Source: Ilyonectria destructans
Taxonomy: Eukaryota; Ascomycota; Sordariomycetes; Hypocreales; Nectriaceae
DNA length: 64,000 bases
NCBI GenBank assembly: GCA_020740775.1
Contig: JAHEWK010000009.1
Location: 1,426,001-1,490,000 of the forward strand
Direction: 5' to 3'
The notes beneath the pieces were generated by a model, which searched no databases, was not told where the DNA came from, and saw only the letters and a program-made list of their open reading frames with translations. The position numbers were made by a program, and so were the translations under genes. This document shows, piece by piece, positions 1-10,923 of this stretch. Each line of letters starts with the position of its first letter. Within the stretch, counting starts at the first letter, position 1.

Positions 1-1
1 A

Positions 2-610
2 GACCCCACCACGTCGAGCTACTATGGGCCTTCAAAAACTGCATTACTCCTGTTGGATTTCCATTCCATGTTTGTTGAAGTGGCCGGGGGGTCAAATGCC
101 CCAGCGGCCTTGGTCGTTGCAACGGAGATGAGAATGTGGGCAAAGTCTCGGGGCATTGTTGTCATTCATGCCCTCATCGACGTGGATGCTGCCACATTTC
201 CAACTTGCAAAGGCGCTGAAAGGTTGAGCAGTATTATGGGCGCTATGAAATCGGGAGGTGCCGAAGAGCCGCCTCAGCTGCTTCAGGACATCAGTCTGGA
301 TGAGCCTACATTCAAGAGGGTACCCGGTCATGTATCCGCTCTCAAGTCGCCTGGCCTCCAGGAGTTCTTGAATGAGAAGGAAATCAGGTCACTCATTCTT
401 ACCGGCCTCAGTACTTCGGGGTGCGTGTTGAGGACAGCAATTGCAGCAACGGACGCTGAATTTGTTGTGTCGGTTATTTCCGATGCGTGTGCCGATCGGG
501 ATCAGGATGTCCATGATATGGTAGTTGAGAAGTTGATACCGTCGAGGGCGTATGTTGCAACTGCTTCTGTGTTTCAGGAGGAATATACTCAGGCGAGGAC
601 AAGGGATTAA
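2..610 (+). CDS. Isochorismatase-family cysteine hydrolase, 5' partial
   Basis: The reading frame is open from the left window edge to TAA at 608-610, so the start lies outside. The family hydrolyses isochorismate-type ethers, amides or related small substrates in the cytosol; the substrate here cannot be told. The visible protein begins with a hydrophobic strand ending in LLLLDFH, whose Asp (56-58) fits the first catalytic residue. EPTFKRVPG carries the expected Lys (314-316) and TSGCVLRTA carries the nucleophile Cys (422-424), so the Asp-Lys-Cys triad looks complete. About 203 codons are seen, close to a whole domain, so only a short N-terminus is missing. No intron is needed in the visible part. 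The first in-frame ATG (Met in HSMF) lies inside the first strand and is unlikely to be the true start. Confidence 0.85.
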   Translation, partial: DPTTSSYYGPSKTALLLLDFHSMFVEVAGGSNAPAALVVATEMRMWAKSRGIVVIHALIDVDAATFPTCKGAERLSSIMGAMKSGGAEEPPQLLQDISLDEPTFKRVPGHVSALKSPGLQEFLNEKEIRSLILTGLSTSGCVLRTAIAATDAEFVVSVISDACADRDQDVHDMVVEKLIPSRAYVATASVFQEEYTQARTRD

Positions 611-1178
611 ATGTGGCAATACCTTTTTTCTTCTTATTTGGTTCTGCCCTTGGTCATAGTCCATCGGTTGCCTTTGTGGAGCACGGTATGACTGGTCCAC
701 TATTTCAGATGCTTACACAGCCGCTGCATCAAATGATTACAAACAAGGTGCTTCGTATCTCCGCGTTGTGACTTGACTCTTTCTGGCCATTGTACGCTCC
801 ATACGTTCTCGCACTGCTGATCTACGGACAGAGTGATGGAGAATCCGACCCCCCAAATCCTGTCAATCGGCATTTCTCACCTTGGTGGAAAGGAGATTCG
901 ACTTCGCCGTTCTGTGGAGGATCGTGGCTTCTGTTCTGGACATGCTCCCTCAGATTTGGTCCCTAAGTATGCATAAGTGTCTCAGCACGGTATCGAGCTC
1001 AAGCGACTATTATTTCACGGCCAAAAAGAATAAAGAGATAAAATAGGCTCTTTCCATTATTACGAAGGATTCGTACAATATCCCCACATCGGCTCGGACG
1101 GAAGGGCGACCAGCAACACACAATTGCCTCTCCCACACCCTGACGGCCCACAACCCCCAAAAAGATAGCAAAAAGGAG
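611..1178. other. Intergenic, nothing recognised
   Basis: This stretch holds the 3' flank of the hydrolase gene. Short ORFs here are in poor contexts and show no domain. Near the right end, on the minus strand, is a T-run just past the tRNA 3' end. Confidence 0.5.
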
Positions 1179-1329
1179 GGCCTGGCCGGGGATTGAACCC
1201 GGGACCTGACACATTTTCTCTGGGAGAATGGGGATTAATTCCCGAAGCATCAATCACTGGAGAATTGTTAGAATTGAATGGGCGATATCTGCGTGTTGAG
1301 GTAACTTACTACCGCTAGACCACCAGGCC
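1179..1329 (-). tRNA. tRNA gene with a long interruption, isotype unresolved
   Basis: On the minus strand a 7-bp acceptor stem GGCCTGG (1329-1323) pairs perfectly with CCAGGCC (1185-1179). A-box TGGTCTAGCGG follows the 5' acceptor strand. The T-arm CCGGG-TTCAATC-CCCGG, which contains the B-box, sits directly before the 3' acceptor strand. A TTTTT run follows at about 1170-1176, as expected for Pol III termination. The gene spans 151 nt instead of about 72, so roughly 77-80 nt must be an intron or insertion between the D-arm and the T-arm. I could not fit a clean 5-bp anticodon stem, so the anticodon is not assigned and a decayed or tRNA-derived copy remains possible. The D-arm and T-arm resemble those of fungal tRNA-Pro or tRNA-Glu. 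Confidence 0.6.
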
Positions 1330-1617
1330 GGTGTTGCTATGGAAACCATGCCTGGGGGATTTGATTTATAGGCTTACTGCTGACGAATGTCCGCAGAGAG
1401 ATTAAATCGACGCAGTGGATAATTTACAGTTGCAGTAAATTTGGGTGCAATACGTAACAATAAGGACTTGGTAGTGGGCGCCGAGGTTATTAAACTTCGT
1501 TTGCCGTCGCGCGTTGTGACCTATCTGAGCTTTGGCTCTAGTTTTGGGGAGGAGTTTAAATTCACTTTCTTTGGAAGTACCAATCTGAGGTGAACTGAAT
1601 CTTTCCCACAACCTGGG

Positions 1618-3807
1618 TCATGCAATTGCAAAATCCTCCTTCTTTAGCCAACCCTCAGCAACACCGTCCTCGGCCTCGCCATCCATGAATCCATGCACAT
1701 ATGCGACTGCCACGAAGTGGTAGACAGTCCCGAGGTCTTCATTGGTCCCATCTTCTTTAACCTTGCGAAGAATGACGGGGACTTTTCCACCATCCACAAC
1801 CGCAACGATATCCCCTTCTTTGACATACGGACGGGTGAGAACATAAACTCCATTGTGGGACATGGTGAACATGAAGTCCCGTTTGTGGTAGGGCAGCCTA
1901 GTGAGTTTAAGTCGTACTGGTCCATCGTCCACTTCAAAAGATGCCTCGCTCTCCCACACGTCATCGTTGTAGGTGAAAGCAGATGTCGGGTTATTGCTGA
2001 CTGTGGAGCGACAAGTCCGAATGTCTTTTCCTGATTTAAGATCCCTTTCGTTGGAGATAGTCAGTGCTGCGATCTCCGGTTTCAGTAGACGACGCATCCT
2101 TGGCGGTGATGTGCAATCCCTGGCCATGGTGCGCCAGAAGGCTTGAAACGCAGTTTCGGATGGTTTTGGCGAACCCGCGCCGAGGTTGGGCTCGTAAAGA
2201 TATCGGCTAGTATCATCAAGAACATCTTTCCCAAGATAATTCTGCATGACTTGCGACGGCGACTCCCCACTATAAAAATCCCGGGGGCGTATGTGTCCGA
2301 TGCATCCCAGGGCGCTACCTCTGAGTACCAATGTCTCTTGACTGTTGCCAAGGAGTCGACATGGTACTTCGCAGTTCGTTTTCCCTGCATTGAATATGTC
2401 GCGTTGTGCAAAGAGGACTGAAACGGGCTGGGGGTTCGACTGCCTGTTGACGTCGAACTCGGCAGTCCAGGACGGCAGAACCACAACGGGCTCACCCCCT
2501 GATGGCGATAACGCCCGGTCTCCAGGGGCGCAGAGTGCGAGAGACCCTCTCGTTACCTCGAACGGACTTTGACAAATGGCATCCAAATTCCCCGAGAGAT
2601 TGATTAGCGAGGCAGTGACTTCCCGATATAGATCTCTGATGGATTTCGTATAGTCAACCTTAATGCCGTGGTCTTAGGTTACTAACCCAAGTAACGCGTA
2701 AATTTTGTCTCTCGGGTCTGTTGACCTCATGCGTCGGAATCGAGCCAGGACATCTATCAAGGTTGATGAACTTTCGTCCACCACGGGGCTCTTATCGAGA
2801 CAAGCCTGTACTCTCTCACGCTGATCCTCGATTATTTTCACGTTGACGAAGAATTCTCGGAATATGTAATGATTGCTAGTCATACCATATATGTCGCCAA
2901 CTGCGTGGAAGGCGTCGAAGTAGGGCTCGTCTCTCAAAAACAAGGATAATGATTCCCATTCCAGTTCGGCTCCGTCGCACACCAGAGTCAGGCGCGGCGC
3001 GCAGGACAACTCTTGGACGATCCACACGCGTTCCCAAAAGCACAACCTTTTGAAGAGCCAATCCAATTGGTGTGTCTCACGGCTATTGACTTGCATTGTT
3101 GTCTCTAAAGTTCCGGTGGCCCTTGCCCCTCCATATGATATGTAGCTGTCCTCAAGGGACATTAGTGTTTGCGCGTCTCGGTGAACAATTCGGTCCATTA
3201 ACTTCATTGCTTTGACAATTATTGGTTGAAGGACATCCAACCTCCGTAACTCGGATCTGGCTCATCTCGTTGACCTGTCTTCGCTGCAATCAATACCCAA
3301 TGTAGGTCCCACCCAAGCCAGGTCTCGCTCACACCGAGAATAGATCTTTCGCATGAGTGTGACCTGGTGAGCACGTTCCGCGATGTCCAATTGATTAATG
3401 CAGAGGGCATCAACCCAGAGTACTCTATCTCCGCATTCAAGTCTCAGGGTTGAAAGCGCGTATGCCAAGTTCGGGGTGAGCCAAACCTCTGTGTCGTTGA
3501 GCCAAATCGGGATGCAGAAATTCGGGTCACCCCACACATAGGACAACGCTTCGTAGGGCGGAACAGTCGGTGCATAAATCGAATGTGAAGCGAATCCGGT
3601 ATGCAAGAGACTGCATCGTAGGGTTGAATCAGCTACCAACGGCGGGTGCAAAACTAGAAGGCGAATTTCCTCTTTGGTGACGTCGAGTGGCTTGTAAATT
3701 GACTTGGATGTTGCCTCATCCATCATTGTGTCGTTGGGGTTGGCCCTATCATCATGATCATGGGGATAAACCTCACTATGGCGTGTCAAACCGGCCTCCC
3801 CAGACAT
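1618..3807 (-). pseudogene. HET-domain (heterokaryon incompatibility) protein, two in-frame stops
   Basis: One continuous frame of 729 codons runs from ATG (3807-3805) to TGA at 1618-1620 but is broken by TGA at 3264-3262 and TAA at 2676-2674. The N-terminal part carries the HET signature: YEALSYVWGD, then VLWVDALCINQLD and ERAHQVTLMRKIYS, then WERVWIVQELSCAPR, then DKIYALLGLVT just before the second stop. Frame is kept across both stops (ARSELRRLDVLQ follows the first; DHGIKVDYTKS follows the second). No GT-AG intron of normal length would remove them. HET proteins take part in non-self recognition and cell death between incompatible hyphae. Both stops fit C-to-T changes (CGA to TGA, CAA to TAA), which suggests RIP or decay. 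A truncated HET fragment of about 181 aa could still be made. Confidence 0.85.
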
Positions 3808-4562
3808 CTTGTTACCGTGAAGCGGACGCTTGGGTGATACGGTGGATGATGGGAATCAGATACTCCAGTCTGACGGGGTATATAGGCTCGGCAGGCAAGT
3901 AGTGCGGAGTTGGTAATTATACTTTAAAAGGGCCCCGAAACAGTGTCTGATAGGCTTTGCAATCAAATGGCGTACTTTTATTCTCAAATGGGGGTTCCAT
4001 CAAGGCACCGGCTTACTCGCGTGGTGGCTGAGCATCGCAAGGCTTTCTCGAGTATCCCTATTTGGACGAGGCAGCACGCAAGGCATATTACCCAGGTCAT
4101 GCAAGGACCACATTCATTTTGCACAATGCTCACACAGACGCACAAGAAATCACAATCACGCACGTCACACTCGAAACATGGGGAAATGCGGTTATGGCGG
4201 TGCGTCCAATCACAACGTTGTAACTTGTTCGGAAATGTATGAGATCATTGGGTCTTTTAGTAGCAACGTTGTTTATGAAATACCGGCTGCTTTTTTCCAC
4301 TGTTGCGTATAGAATTCACGACAGGGGTCTGGCACTTCGGTTGGCTAGGACCGGAAGATCTGGCACCCTCATTTTAAGACCATGGTTCTCTTAAGATAGC
4401 AACTGAACTATGATTTAAATACCTGGCTATAGAATCTCCAGGTTCTCTTTCTTTCTGCAACCACGTCATCTCAGTAATATTTAACTAGAATTGCTAATTA
4501 TACGGTTCATTCGTAGTATTGCTTCTCTTTCATTTGCACCGTCAATCCCAAAAACGAGACCT
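3808..4562. other. Intergenic, nothing recognised
   Basis: This holds the 5' flank of the HET pseudogene and the 3' flank of the transporter. A 99-codon frame at 3943-4242 has no domain and is probably chance. Confidence 0.5.
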
Positions 4563-6089
4563 CTACTTGGACTCAGACTTCGCAACCTTCTCATTACTAG
4601 CATCGACTCCACCGGGCAGCTGAACATCGTCGGCAAGCGCCTGCAGATCATCCTCGCCCATCTCTCCATCCCAACCGTTCGCGACGAGGTATGCGCGGAA
4701 CCTCTCGTCGTTCTTGGACAGATCCTCGCCGGTAACATCGGGCACAAAGAAGTAGGTGACCAGGATACCAACGACACCACAGATGGCAGCAATGATAAAA
4801 GTCCATTTCTTACCGAGGTTGGTCTGAATCGGAGTGAAGGCCTGGGTTCCGATGGCGGCTCCAGTCTTGCCCAAGGCAGCGCTGATGCCGTAGCAAGTTC
4901 CACGGACACTGGTGGCGTAACTCTCAGATGAGAGAAGACCAAGCATATCACCAGGACCCATGTTGCCAGAGCTCTGCATGAGGCCGTAAAAGATGACGAA
5001 AAGAGGCACAATCTTGATGATCTTGTCGTAGGCGCAGCCGATGATGAGTCCAAAGACGAGATAACCAGCAAAGCCAATCATCATTGTGTTCTTCCGGCCA
5101 ACGCGGTCACACATATAAGCACCCAAGAAAACACCAGGCAGCGCAAGTGCACCAAGCAACAGCTGCCACTCAGCCGTATGAAGCAGAGTGTTACCACCAG
5201 TGGGCACCACGGAGGCCAGAATAGTTCCGGAGAAAACGCCGTTGGGGAAGGTGACAAAGTCGTAGAGGAACCAGGCGCCACACGTTCCGATAAGAGTCTT
5301 CCAGTAGTAACTCAGGACTAACTTATATGGCACGTGCTTCTTGATGGCGCCGCGACGGTACAGCTTCGAGTTGAGCATGCGAATTCGGAAGTAGAAGACA
5401 GTCAGAGGCAGGAGGATACCAATACCGAAGCACACGCGCCACACAACGTTGAGGTGGCCGGTACCGGCAGCTGAGAGTACAATCATGAAGACTGAAACAG
5501 CAAACGGTCCACCGAAGGACAGAGGCAGGTTGGTGACGAGGATGAAGATGGGACCGCGGCGGTTGAGGGCACGCTCGTTCGCTGATTCAGAGGCAGAGAC
5601 ACTGCTAGCAGGATACTCGCCGCCTGTACCAAAACCAACAATACCACGGGCGACTGTCATCATCCAGAACATGCCTGAGATGGTGTTTCCATTGGATGCA
5701 CAGGCCAAGATGCCGCCAAGCACGATGCAGAGCGTCGTCGCCACGATAGCTGTCTTGCGGCCCATGTAGTCGCAGGTGAGACCGATGACAACCTGGCCAA
5801 TAACCTCACCGACCAGCAGAGCATTGGACACGCGAGTGCTGACAGTCGAGTTGTATTCATCAGGGTACTCTTCCCTGAACAAGACGTTGGACATGGTCAT
5901 CAAGTTGTTCTGGTATCCGTCCGAGATGAGGGCTGCGCCAGCACACATGATAGTGAAGAGATCTGAGAGTTTTTGTCGTGTTGATAGCTCTGTTGGCAAG
6001 CTCTCGGGGTCTGCGGGACTCGAGACCTCCATAGTGCCTTTGTTGTCGGCATTGGAGATCTCGACGGTATCCAACTGCTTCTCGGCCAT
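4563..6089 (-). CDS. MFS transporter, Git1/Pho84-like (glycerophosphodiester or phosphate uptake)
   Basis: Single exon of 508 aa. The chosen start is the ATG at 6089-6087 (MAEKQLD); codons further upstream lack an ATG. This is a plasma-membrane symporter of the major facilitator superfamily, phosphate:H+ symporter group. About 12 hydrophobic segments are visible. MFS loop motifs occur as DYMGRKTA (about residue 106) and DRVGRKNT (about 330). The GTGGEYPASS motif after the fourth or fifth segment and YDFVTFPNGVFSG in the middle are typical of the Git1/Pho84 group. By similarity to yeast Git1 the substrate may be glycerophosphoinositol or a related phosphodiester, but inorganic phosphate is equally possible. 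The acidic tail (GEMGEDDLQALADD) is probably cytosolic. Length is normal and no damage is seen. Confidence 0.87.
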   Translation of the reverse strand: MAEKQLDTVEISNADNKGTMEVSSPADPESLPTELSTRQKLSDLFTIMCAGAALISDGYQNNLMTMSNVLFREEYPDEYNSTVSTRVSNALLVGEVIGQVVIGLTCDYMGRKTAIVATTLCIVLGGILACASNGNTISGMFWMMTVARGIVGFGTGGEYPASSVSASESANERALNRRGPIFILVTNLPLSFGGPFAVSVFMIVLSAAGTGHLNVVWRVCFGIGILLPLTVFYFRIRMLNSKLYRRGAIKKHVPYKLVLSYYWKTLIGTCGAWFLYDFVTFPNGVFSGTILASVVPTGGNTLLHTAEWQLLLGALALPGVFLGAYMCDRVGRKNTMMIGFAGYLVFGLIIGCAYDKIIKIVPLFVIFYGLMQSSGNMGPGDMLGLLSSESYATSVRGTCYGISAALGKTGAAIGTQAFTPIQTNLGKKWTFIIAAICGVVGILVTYFFVPDVTGEDLSKNDERFRAYLVANGWDGEMGEDDLQALADDVQLPGGVDASNEKVAKSESK

Positions 6090-8210
6090 TTTTTCTGATG
6101 CCCGGGGAGAGGTCCGTCTCTCAATTGGGGGCAAAAGAGTGTTTTTACCGTCGATTCAATTTGAACCGTTGATAACAACAAGGAGAGAAGTGTGCGGGGT
6201 GTTGACTTGGCTGCTGGGTTTCCGTCAATCGCTCCAAGACAAGCGACTACTCTGGAGATCTTTATAGCACGCGACATCCTCACAAGCTCCTGCACACTCA
6301 ATGTCAAATCCTCCTACCCACGTCTCTGGAACTCGTCGCCGGTGCCGATATGCCGTGCGTTGCAACCTTTGGTTCCCGTTTTGGCCAAGGTGACGACGTC
6401 AAGGTGGAACTAGATCCGGAGAACTAGTGCCAAGGCCTGTCTCTTTCGGCGAGCGGTATCCGAGTTGGCCTATGAAACGCTGCATATACGCCATGTGCCT
6501 TGGCCATCGGCCGAACTCCACATTTCGAGACCCACTACCGGCTCCGTATGAGTGCAAGGAGATAACAAAAGTGGTTCATATCCGCGACCAAAGACCCAAG
6601 TGAATGGGTTGACGGGCTCCCAATGCCTGCGATTTACTCTCCAAGTGGATAGGTTGCCATGAAAAGAAGGGACTCCCTATACGAAACCCACGTGGTGAGG
6701 CTCCCAAGCGTGTAGCTTGACGGTAAGATTTGTCCAAATGACTCGTACGACCTCAAAGGAAGCAATGGCGAATCAAATAGGCCTGATTAAGTTCAGTCAG
6801 TCTGAATTTTCACGACCTTCGGCTTCATGTTCCGAGTATTGACCGCACGTTTTTAACTAAGATCGTAAAGCAAATAAACCCAACTCCTCCAGTGGAGTCT
6901 CACGGATCTCCAACGGAGATGAAGCCCTGCAAGATGCTTAATCAAAGCCATTCTAGGTAGTGGAAAGACTCTGTTTTAAGCACATGTCTGTGAATCTGTA
7001 ACAATATTCAGAGGTGGTATGGAATTACAACTAAGAATGGGGGATCTGTTACAATCGGTTTGGAAGGAGAATCAATACGGAAGTAGACAAGACGTATATG
7101 TTCTTTGAGGCATGTCTGAAATACGTGAAATAAGCATGTGAGATAATGAAAATAAGTGTTCTTTGTGAATTACCCACCTATTTTGTGGAAAAGCGACCTG
7201 AATTCCTGCTTTTTCGGGATGCAGATCAGTCGTAAATGACGCTTGTTGAGGCCAACTGCAACTTCCATGACCCACCAACTCCAGACATTATTTTCATTTG
7301 ATCATTCCCAGCTACTATTCTCCGCTGTTTGCCACCTGTTGAGGCTGATCTCACATTACTCAATAGCCTAGTTAGATGCGTCGGTTTCCTCAGTGCTTCC
7401 GATGTGGCTCTCACTGCCAAGTCATGAATCAACATCACTTGTGTCCACAAAGTGGGGTGTTTGTGTTCTAATTCCCTATTCCAATGCTTGTTTTGGTTCC
7501 AGAGATGAACGCTATCAGCTTTAGACGGTAGATATTGGCCATGTTTTCTAGAGGGGAGGCAACCGCTATGACATGGTAATAAATTTAGCAGCCCACCATT
7601 TTGCTAAATTCAACCGGCACAAGCTACATAGACGAGTACCGAATCCAGGTAACAGGTAATCGTCATCTTTTAAACCAGAGCCGATATCCTGACAATAAAA
7701 CCACAGCCGCCTAGAGAGCCAGGGTCATACATATGCCGGTTGCTTTGCCCTTCTTTACCATTCGCGTGATGACGCAGTTTTTCCACAATGTCAATAGCTT
7801 ACCGTTACGTAACGAAGCATTACATCTGCAACCAACAAACCAAATGTCGACAACGCTCAATCTCTTGAACCGCAAATGCCAACTGCCACTCAAGATAGAT
7901 ATCCGAATAGCTGCCACCAGCTCCCCTATCCACAGTTCCAGAGACAGCGCAAACAAGAAGTGTGGCCTTTTCAAAGTCGCTCGTCATCCATTCTCAATTA
8001 TAGGGAAGAATGGAGGACAAGTTTCAATTACCCGATAGACTCCACCTAACAGAAAATTCACTGCGTGTTTTATAAACACCATGGATAGTTTTACGGTTCA
8101 AGCTTCTATCTTCAAATCAAATTATTTGAATCGTTACTCTGTACGGCAAATATGTATAACTGAGAGAGCCAATATCAGCAGCTAACCATACTCAACTTCC
8201 GTCTCTAACT
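6090..8210. other. Long intergenic region, nothing recognised
   Basis: About 2.1 kb between the transporter promoter and the 3' end of the permease gene. ORFs here are under 90 codons, mostly lack ATG starts and show no domain. No repeat or RNA gene was recognised. Confidence 0.5.
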
Positions 8211-9994
8211 CTACTGCTCCTTTGCCTTCTGCATCTGCTCAGTATATGCCTTTCCGGCCTTAAGCCACCACGCCCCAACCAAGACCAACAGTCCTCCCAC
8301 GACGACGCAGGTATAGTTCATGTTCTGCACCGTCACTGGCTGAACGTAGGGAAATGAGAAAAACACGATGGCAAAGAGAAGCCAGCCCACAGTAACGGCA
8401 TTGACGAATGGTCCAAGCTTGGGCCCCATATGGAAGACACCTCGATGCATGTTCTTCCGGCCGGTCAGTAAATTGGTCAGGATGGGAAACATGTATGAAA
8501 TGTTGTTGACGGTGACAGCGGTTCCAAGCAGGGAGTTAAAGGCAGTCGTGGAACCGAGGTAGAGACATCCCAAAGCGGCGATGATGGCAGTGACGGCAAT
8601 TTGGGAGTAAAGAGGAACTTGGTGACGAAGATCAACTTTAGACCAGCTAAAAGAAGAAGGGTAAGTCAATACATATTCTCTTAGCTATTTCGACATTCCT
8701 TTACTCACATCTTTGATAGAGGAATGGCGCCATCTCGGGAAAACGCCCAGAAGACCCGACCTGTGCTCAGCTGGGAGCTGATGACACAGGGCCCGAGAGC
8801 AATAAAGAGAATAAACGTAAGGCCGAAAGCACCGCCTGCCTTTTGCGTCACTTGTCGGAAGAGCTCTGCCAGGGGCAGGCCGGTATTGGTGCTGGTGAGG
8901 GCATCGAAATCCTGGATTGAGAACATGAGGCTGATAAGGTAAGTAATACCAGTGCAAAAGGCAATGATGAGGGTGATTGCGATTGCCAACGGGGCATTTC
9001 GGGACGGCTTAGTGAGAGTACAGGTTAGCCGGCTTCGATCTTGTCAGTGGGTCACATTCAACTCACATTCGGCATCTCCTCCGTGATGTGAGTGATTCCG
9101 TCCAGTCCACCAAGACTGTACAGAGGGTTCACAAGACCCGTGATGAAGCAGATACCCTGGTTCTTCCAGCCCGTATTGTTGATCCAGGTGGTGAAGACGA
9201 AATCGGCGTTGCGGTAGGTCGGCGCGCATGCGACAACGGTGATGAGAACGACCAGCCAGCCGAGCTGGAGGTAGAACAGCGAGAACCTGTTGAGCGCTGG
9301 GATAATTCTGTTTCCGAACATGACGACGGCTGCCGTGAGCAGGTTCAGGCCCTGGTAGACAATAAAAGTCTGCCATGTTTTAATCTCCAGATCTTCAATG
9401 TACAAAGCGACGAGAGCCATCAAAACCTGGGCATAGATGATGTTGGTTGACGCGGTGGTGAAGATCCCTAATCAACAGTCAGTTTGGTGATGCTTCGGAA
9501 CCCATGTGGGGCCTCTTACAGCCGAGCACGCTGAACCAGCCAGTGAAGAAGCTCAAGATGCCCGTCCATTTTCGTGGCGCAACGGCGGCGATCCAATGGT
9601 ACATGCCACCGGAAGTCGGGTACGACGAGACGAACTCGGCCAGAGAAGCGCCCAGGAAGCATTGCAAGAAGGTGACGAGGATGAAGCCGTAAATGACTGC
9701 TCCGGGTCCACCGGCTCCGATCTCCGTGATCAGACCCAGTCCCAATCCCGTCCACGAAATAGTCGTGGTCGAGGCCAGGCCGATCAGACTCAGCATACTG
9801 AAGTGGCGCTTGAGTTCCTGCGTGTGGCCTTTAGGGGGTGGCGCGCGAGAGAAATTAGCAAAGGGTCACCAAAGGGAAAGCTGGAATGCGCTGAGAGACA
9901 TTGACTCACCCATCTGCGCGAGACGAAGCTCGTCGGCATTCATCTCCGCCTTGCCCTCTGCACCATGTGCCGTGTCCGTGTCGTTGGAGCCCAT
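8211..9994 (-). CDS. Amino-acid/GABA/choline-type permease (APC superfamily)
   Basis: Five exons on the minus strand: 9994-9910, 9828-9520, 9467-9067, 9007-8709 and 8646-8211. They total 1530 nt (509 aa). Introns are 52-81 nt with GTGAGT or GTAAGA donors and AG acceptors, and frame is kept throughout. The product is a polytopic plasma-membrane transporter of the fungal GABA/choline/amino-acid permease group. HFSMLSLIGLASTTTISWTG is the first membrane segment, followed by GAGGPGAVIYGF, SLAEFVSSYPTSGGMYHW and GRVFWAFSRDGAIPLSK, all hallmarks of this group. Start: MGSNDTDTAHG at 9994; the short hydrophilic N-terminus fits. The substrate is not determinable from sequence. No neighbouring catabolic gene points to one. 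Confidence 0.92.
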
Positions 9995-10724
9995 TGTGTC
10001 TGGCCAGAATTGACGATTCGCAATAGGCAGGGTCCAGTTTGAAGGTCGCAAGGACAAGAGCAGCACGCAGCACGAATGTCTTTCTACGTTTCTACCCCGC
10101 CGAGAAGCACGGATCGCAGGTTGTCGAATATATAAGCTACTTCGTACTCCAGATTTCTCCGTCAGGATGGTGTGCCGAAACGGGGAGCTGGAACCGTTCT
10201 CCACCCCCAAATCCCTGACTGATAACCCTACACCGCAGAGTGCCGGAGGCAGGGCGTCAAGTGATTTGGCAGCCAGAGCCAGAGCCCTGTCGCTTTGCTG
10301 CTGTCGTGTGATCGACGTCGTTATCTAGCTAATGTAGCCCGGCGAGCTTCGGGGAATGCCAGGGGGAATCCGGTGAACCCGGACCGGCCGCAGAGATCGG
10401 GCTGGTGATTGACGGGGATCATTGAAGAGCCCAGTATCCCTGCTCAATTGGCTCGGCGTTCAGTGTAACATCAATTCACAGGCGCTGAATCTGGACACCA
10501 GTCGCGTCGCGTCCAGGCGTCGCGTCTCGCACCGAAATGTCATTCATCTTCAGCCTTGCAACCCAACGAAATGTCCAACTTCGAGGATAATTTTCGGTAC
10601 AATATTAAGCGTAAGTTGCATGCTTACGCTAATTTCGATTTGGCGTCGCGGAAGAGGCCAGCGTAACGCCGCGCATTAGTTCGGTCTTCACTGTGGCCCA
10701 GTGCTCTCGGGTTTGTGTTACCAG
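9995..10724. other. Intergenic; promoter side of the permease gene
   Basis: No gene recognised. A short imperfect palindrome (8-bp arms AGCGTAAG at 10608-10615 and CTTACGCT at 10623-10630) lies near the right end, close to the MITE-like element. Confidence 0.45.
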
Positions 10725-10923
10725 TACCGTATCGACTCGATAAATCGAGAAGGTGTGGCGGCGCATTATCGAACTTCCATCCAATAGGCGTAGGTGAGAA
10801 GTAGCCTGACAATGGGTCCGATCGAACTTCCATCCAATCAGCTTAGGTAGCAGGTAGCCAAATGTTGCGAAGGCTGCACTAATGCGCCGCCATACCTTCT
10901 CAATTTATCGAGTCGATGCGGTA
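10725..10923. mobile_element. MITE-like element with 44-bp terminal inverted repeats
   Basis: Left arm 10725-10768 and the reverse complement of 10880-10923 match at 41 of 44 positions; all three differences are transitions. Both arms begin TACCG, so a TA target duplication as in Tc1/mariner elements is possible (TA then CCG). The 111-nt interior has two copies of GAACTTCCATCCAAT about 53 nt apart (starting near 10771 and 10824). There is no coding capacity. This looks like a non-autonomous inverted-repeat element, with transitions between the arms that fit mild RIP. The transposase that moved it is not evident; its ends differ from those of the Tc1 element near 21-22 kb. Confidence 0.75.

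Noticed and set aside
2674..2676. An intron removing the second HET stop
   Set aside because: The only GT-AG pair around it would be about 28 nt, below normal fungal intron size, and removing it would delete conserved sequence.
4491..4931. 146-codon plus-strand frame
   Set aside because: It is antisense to the Git1-like transporter gene, with no domain.
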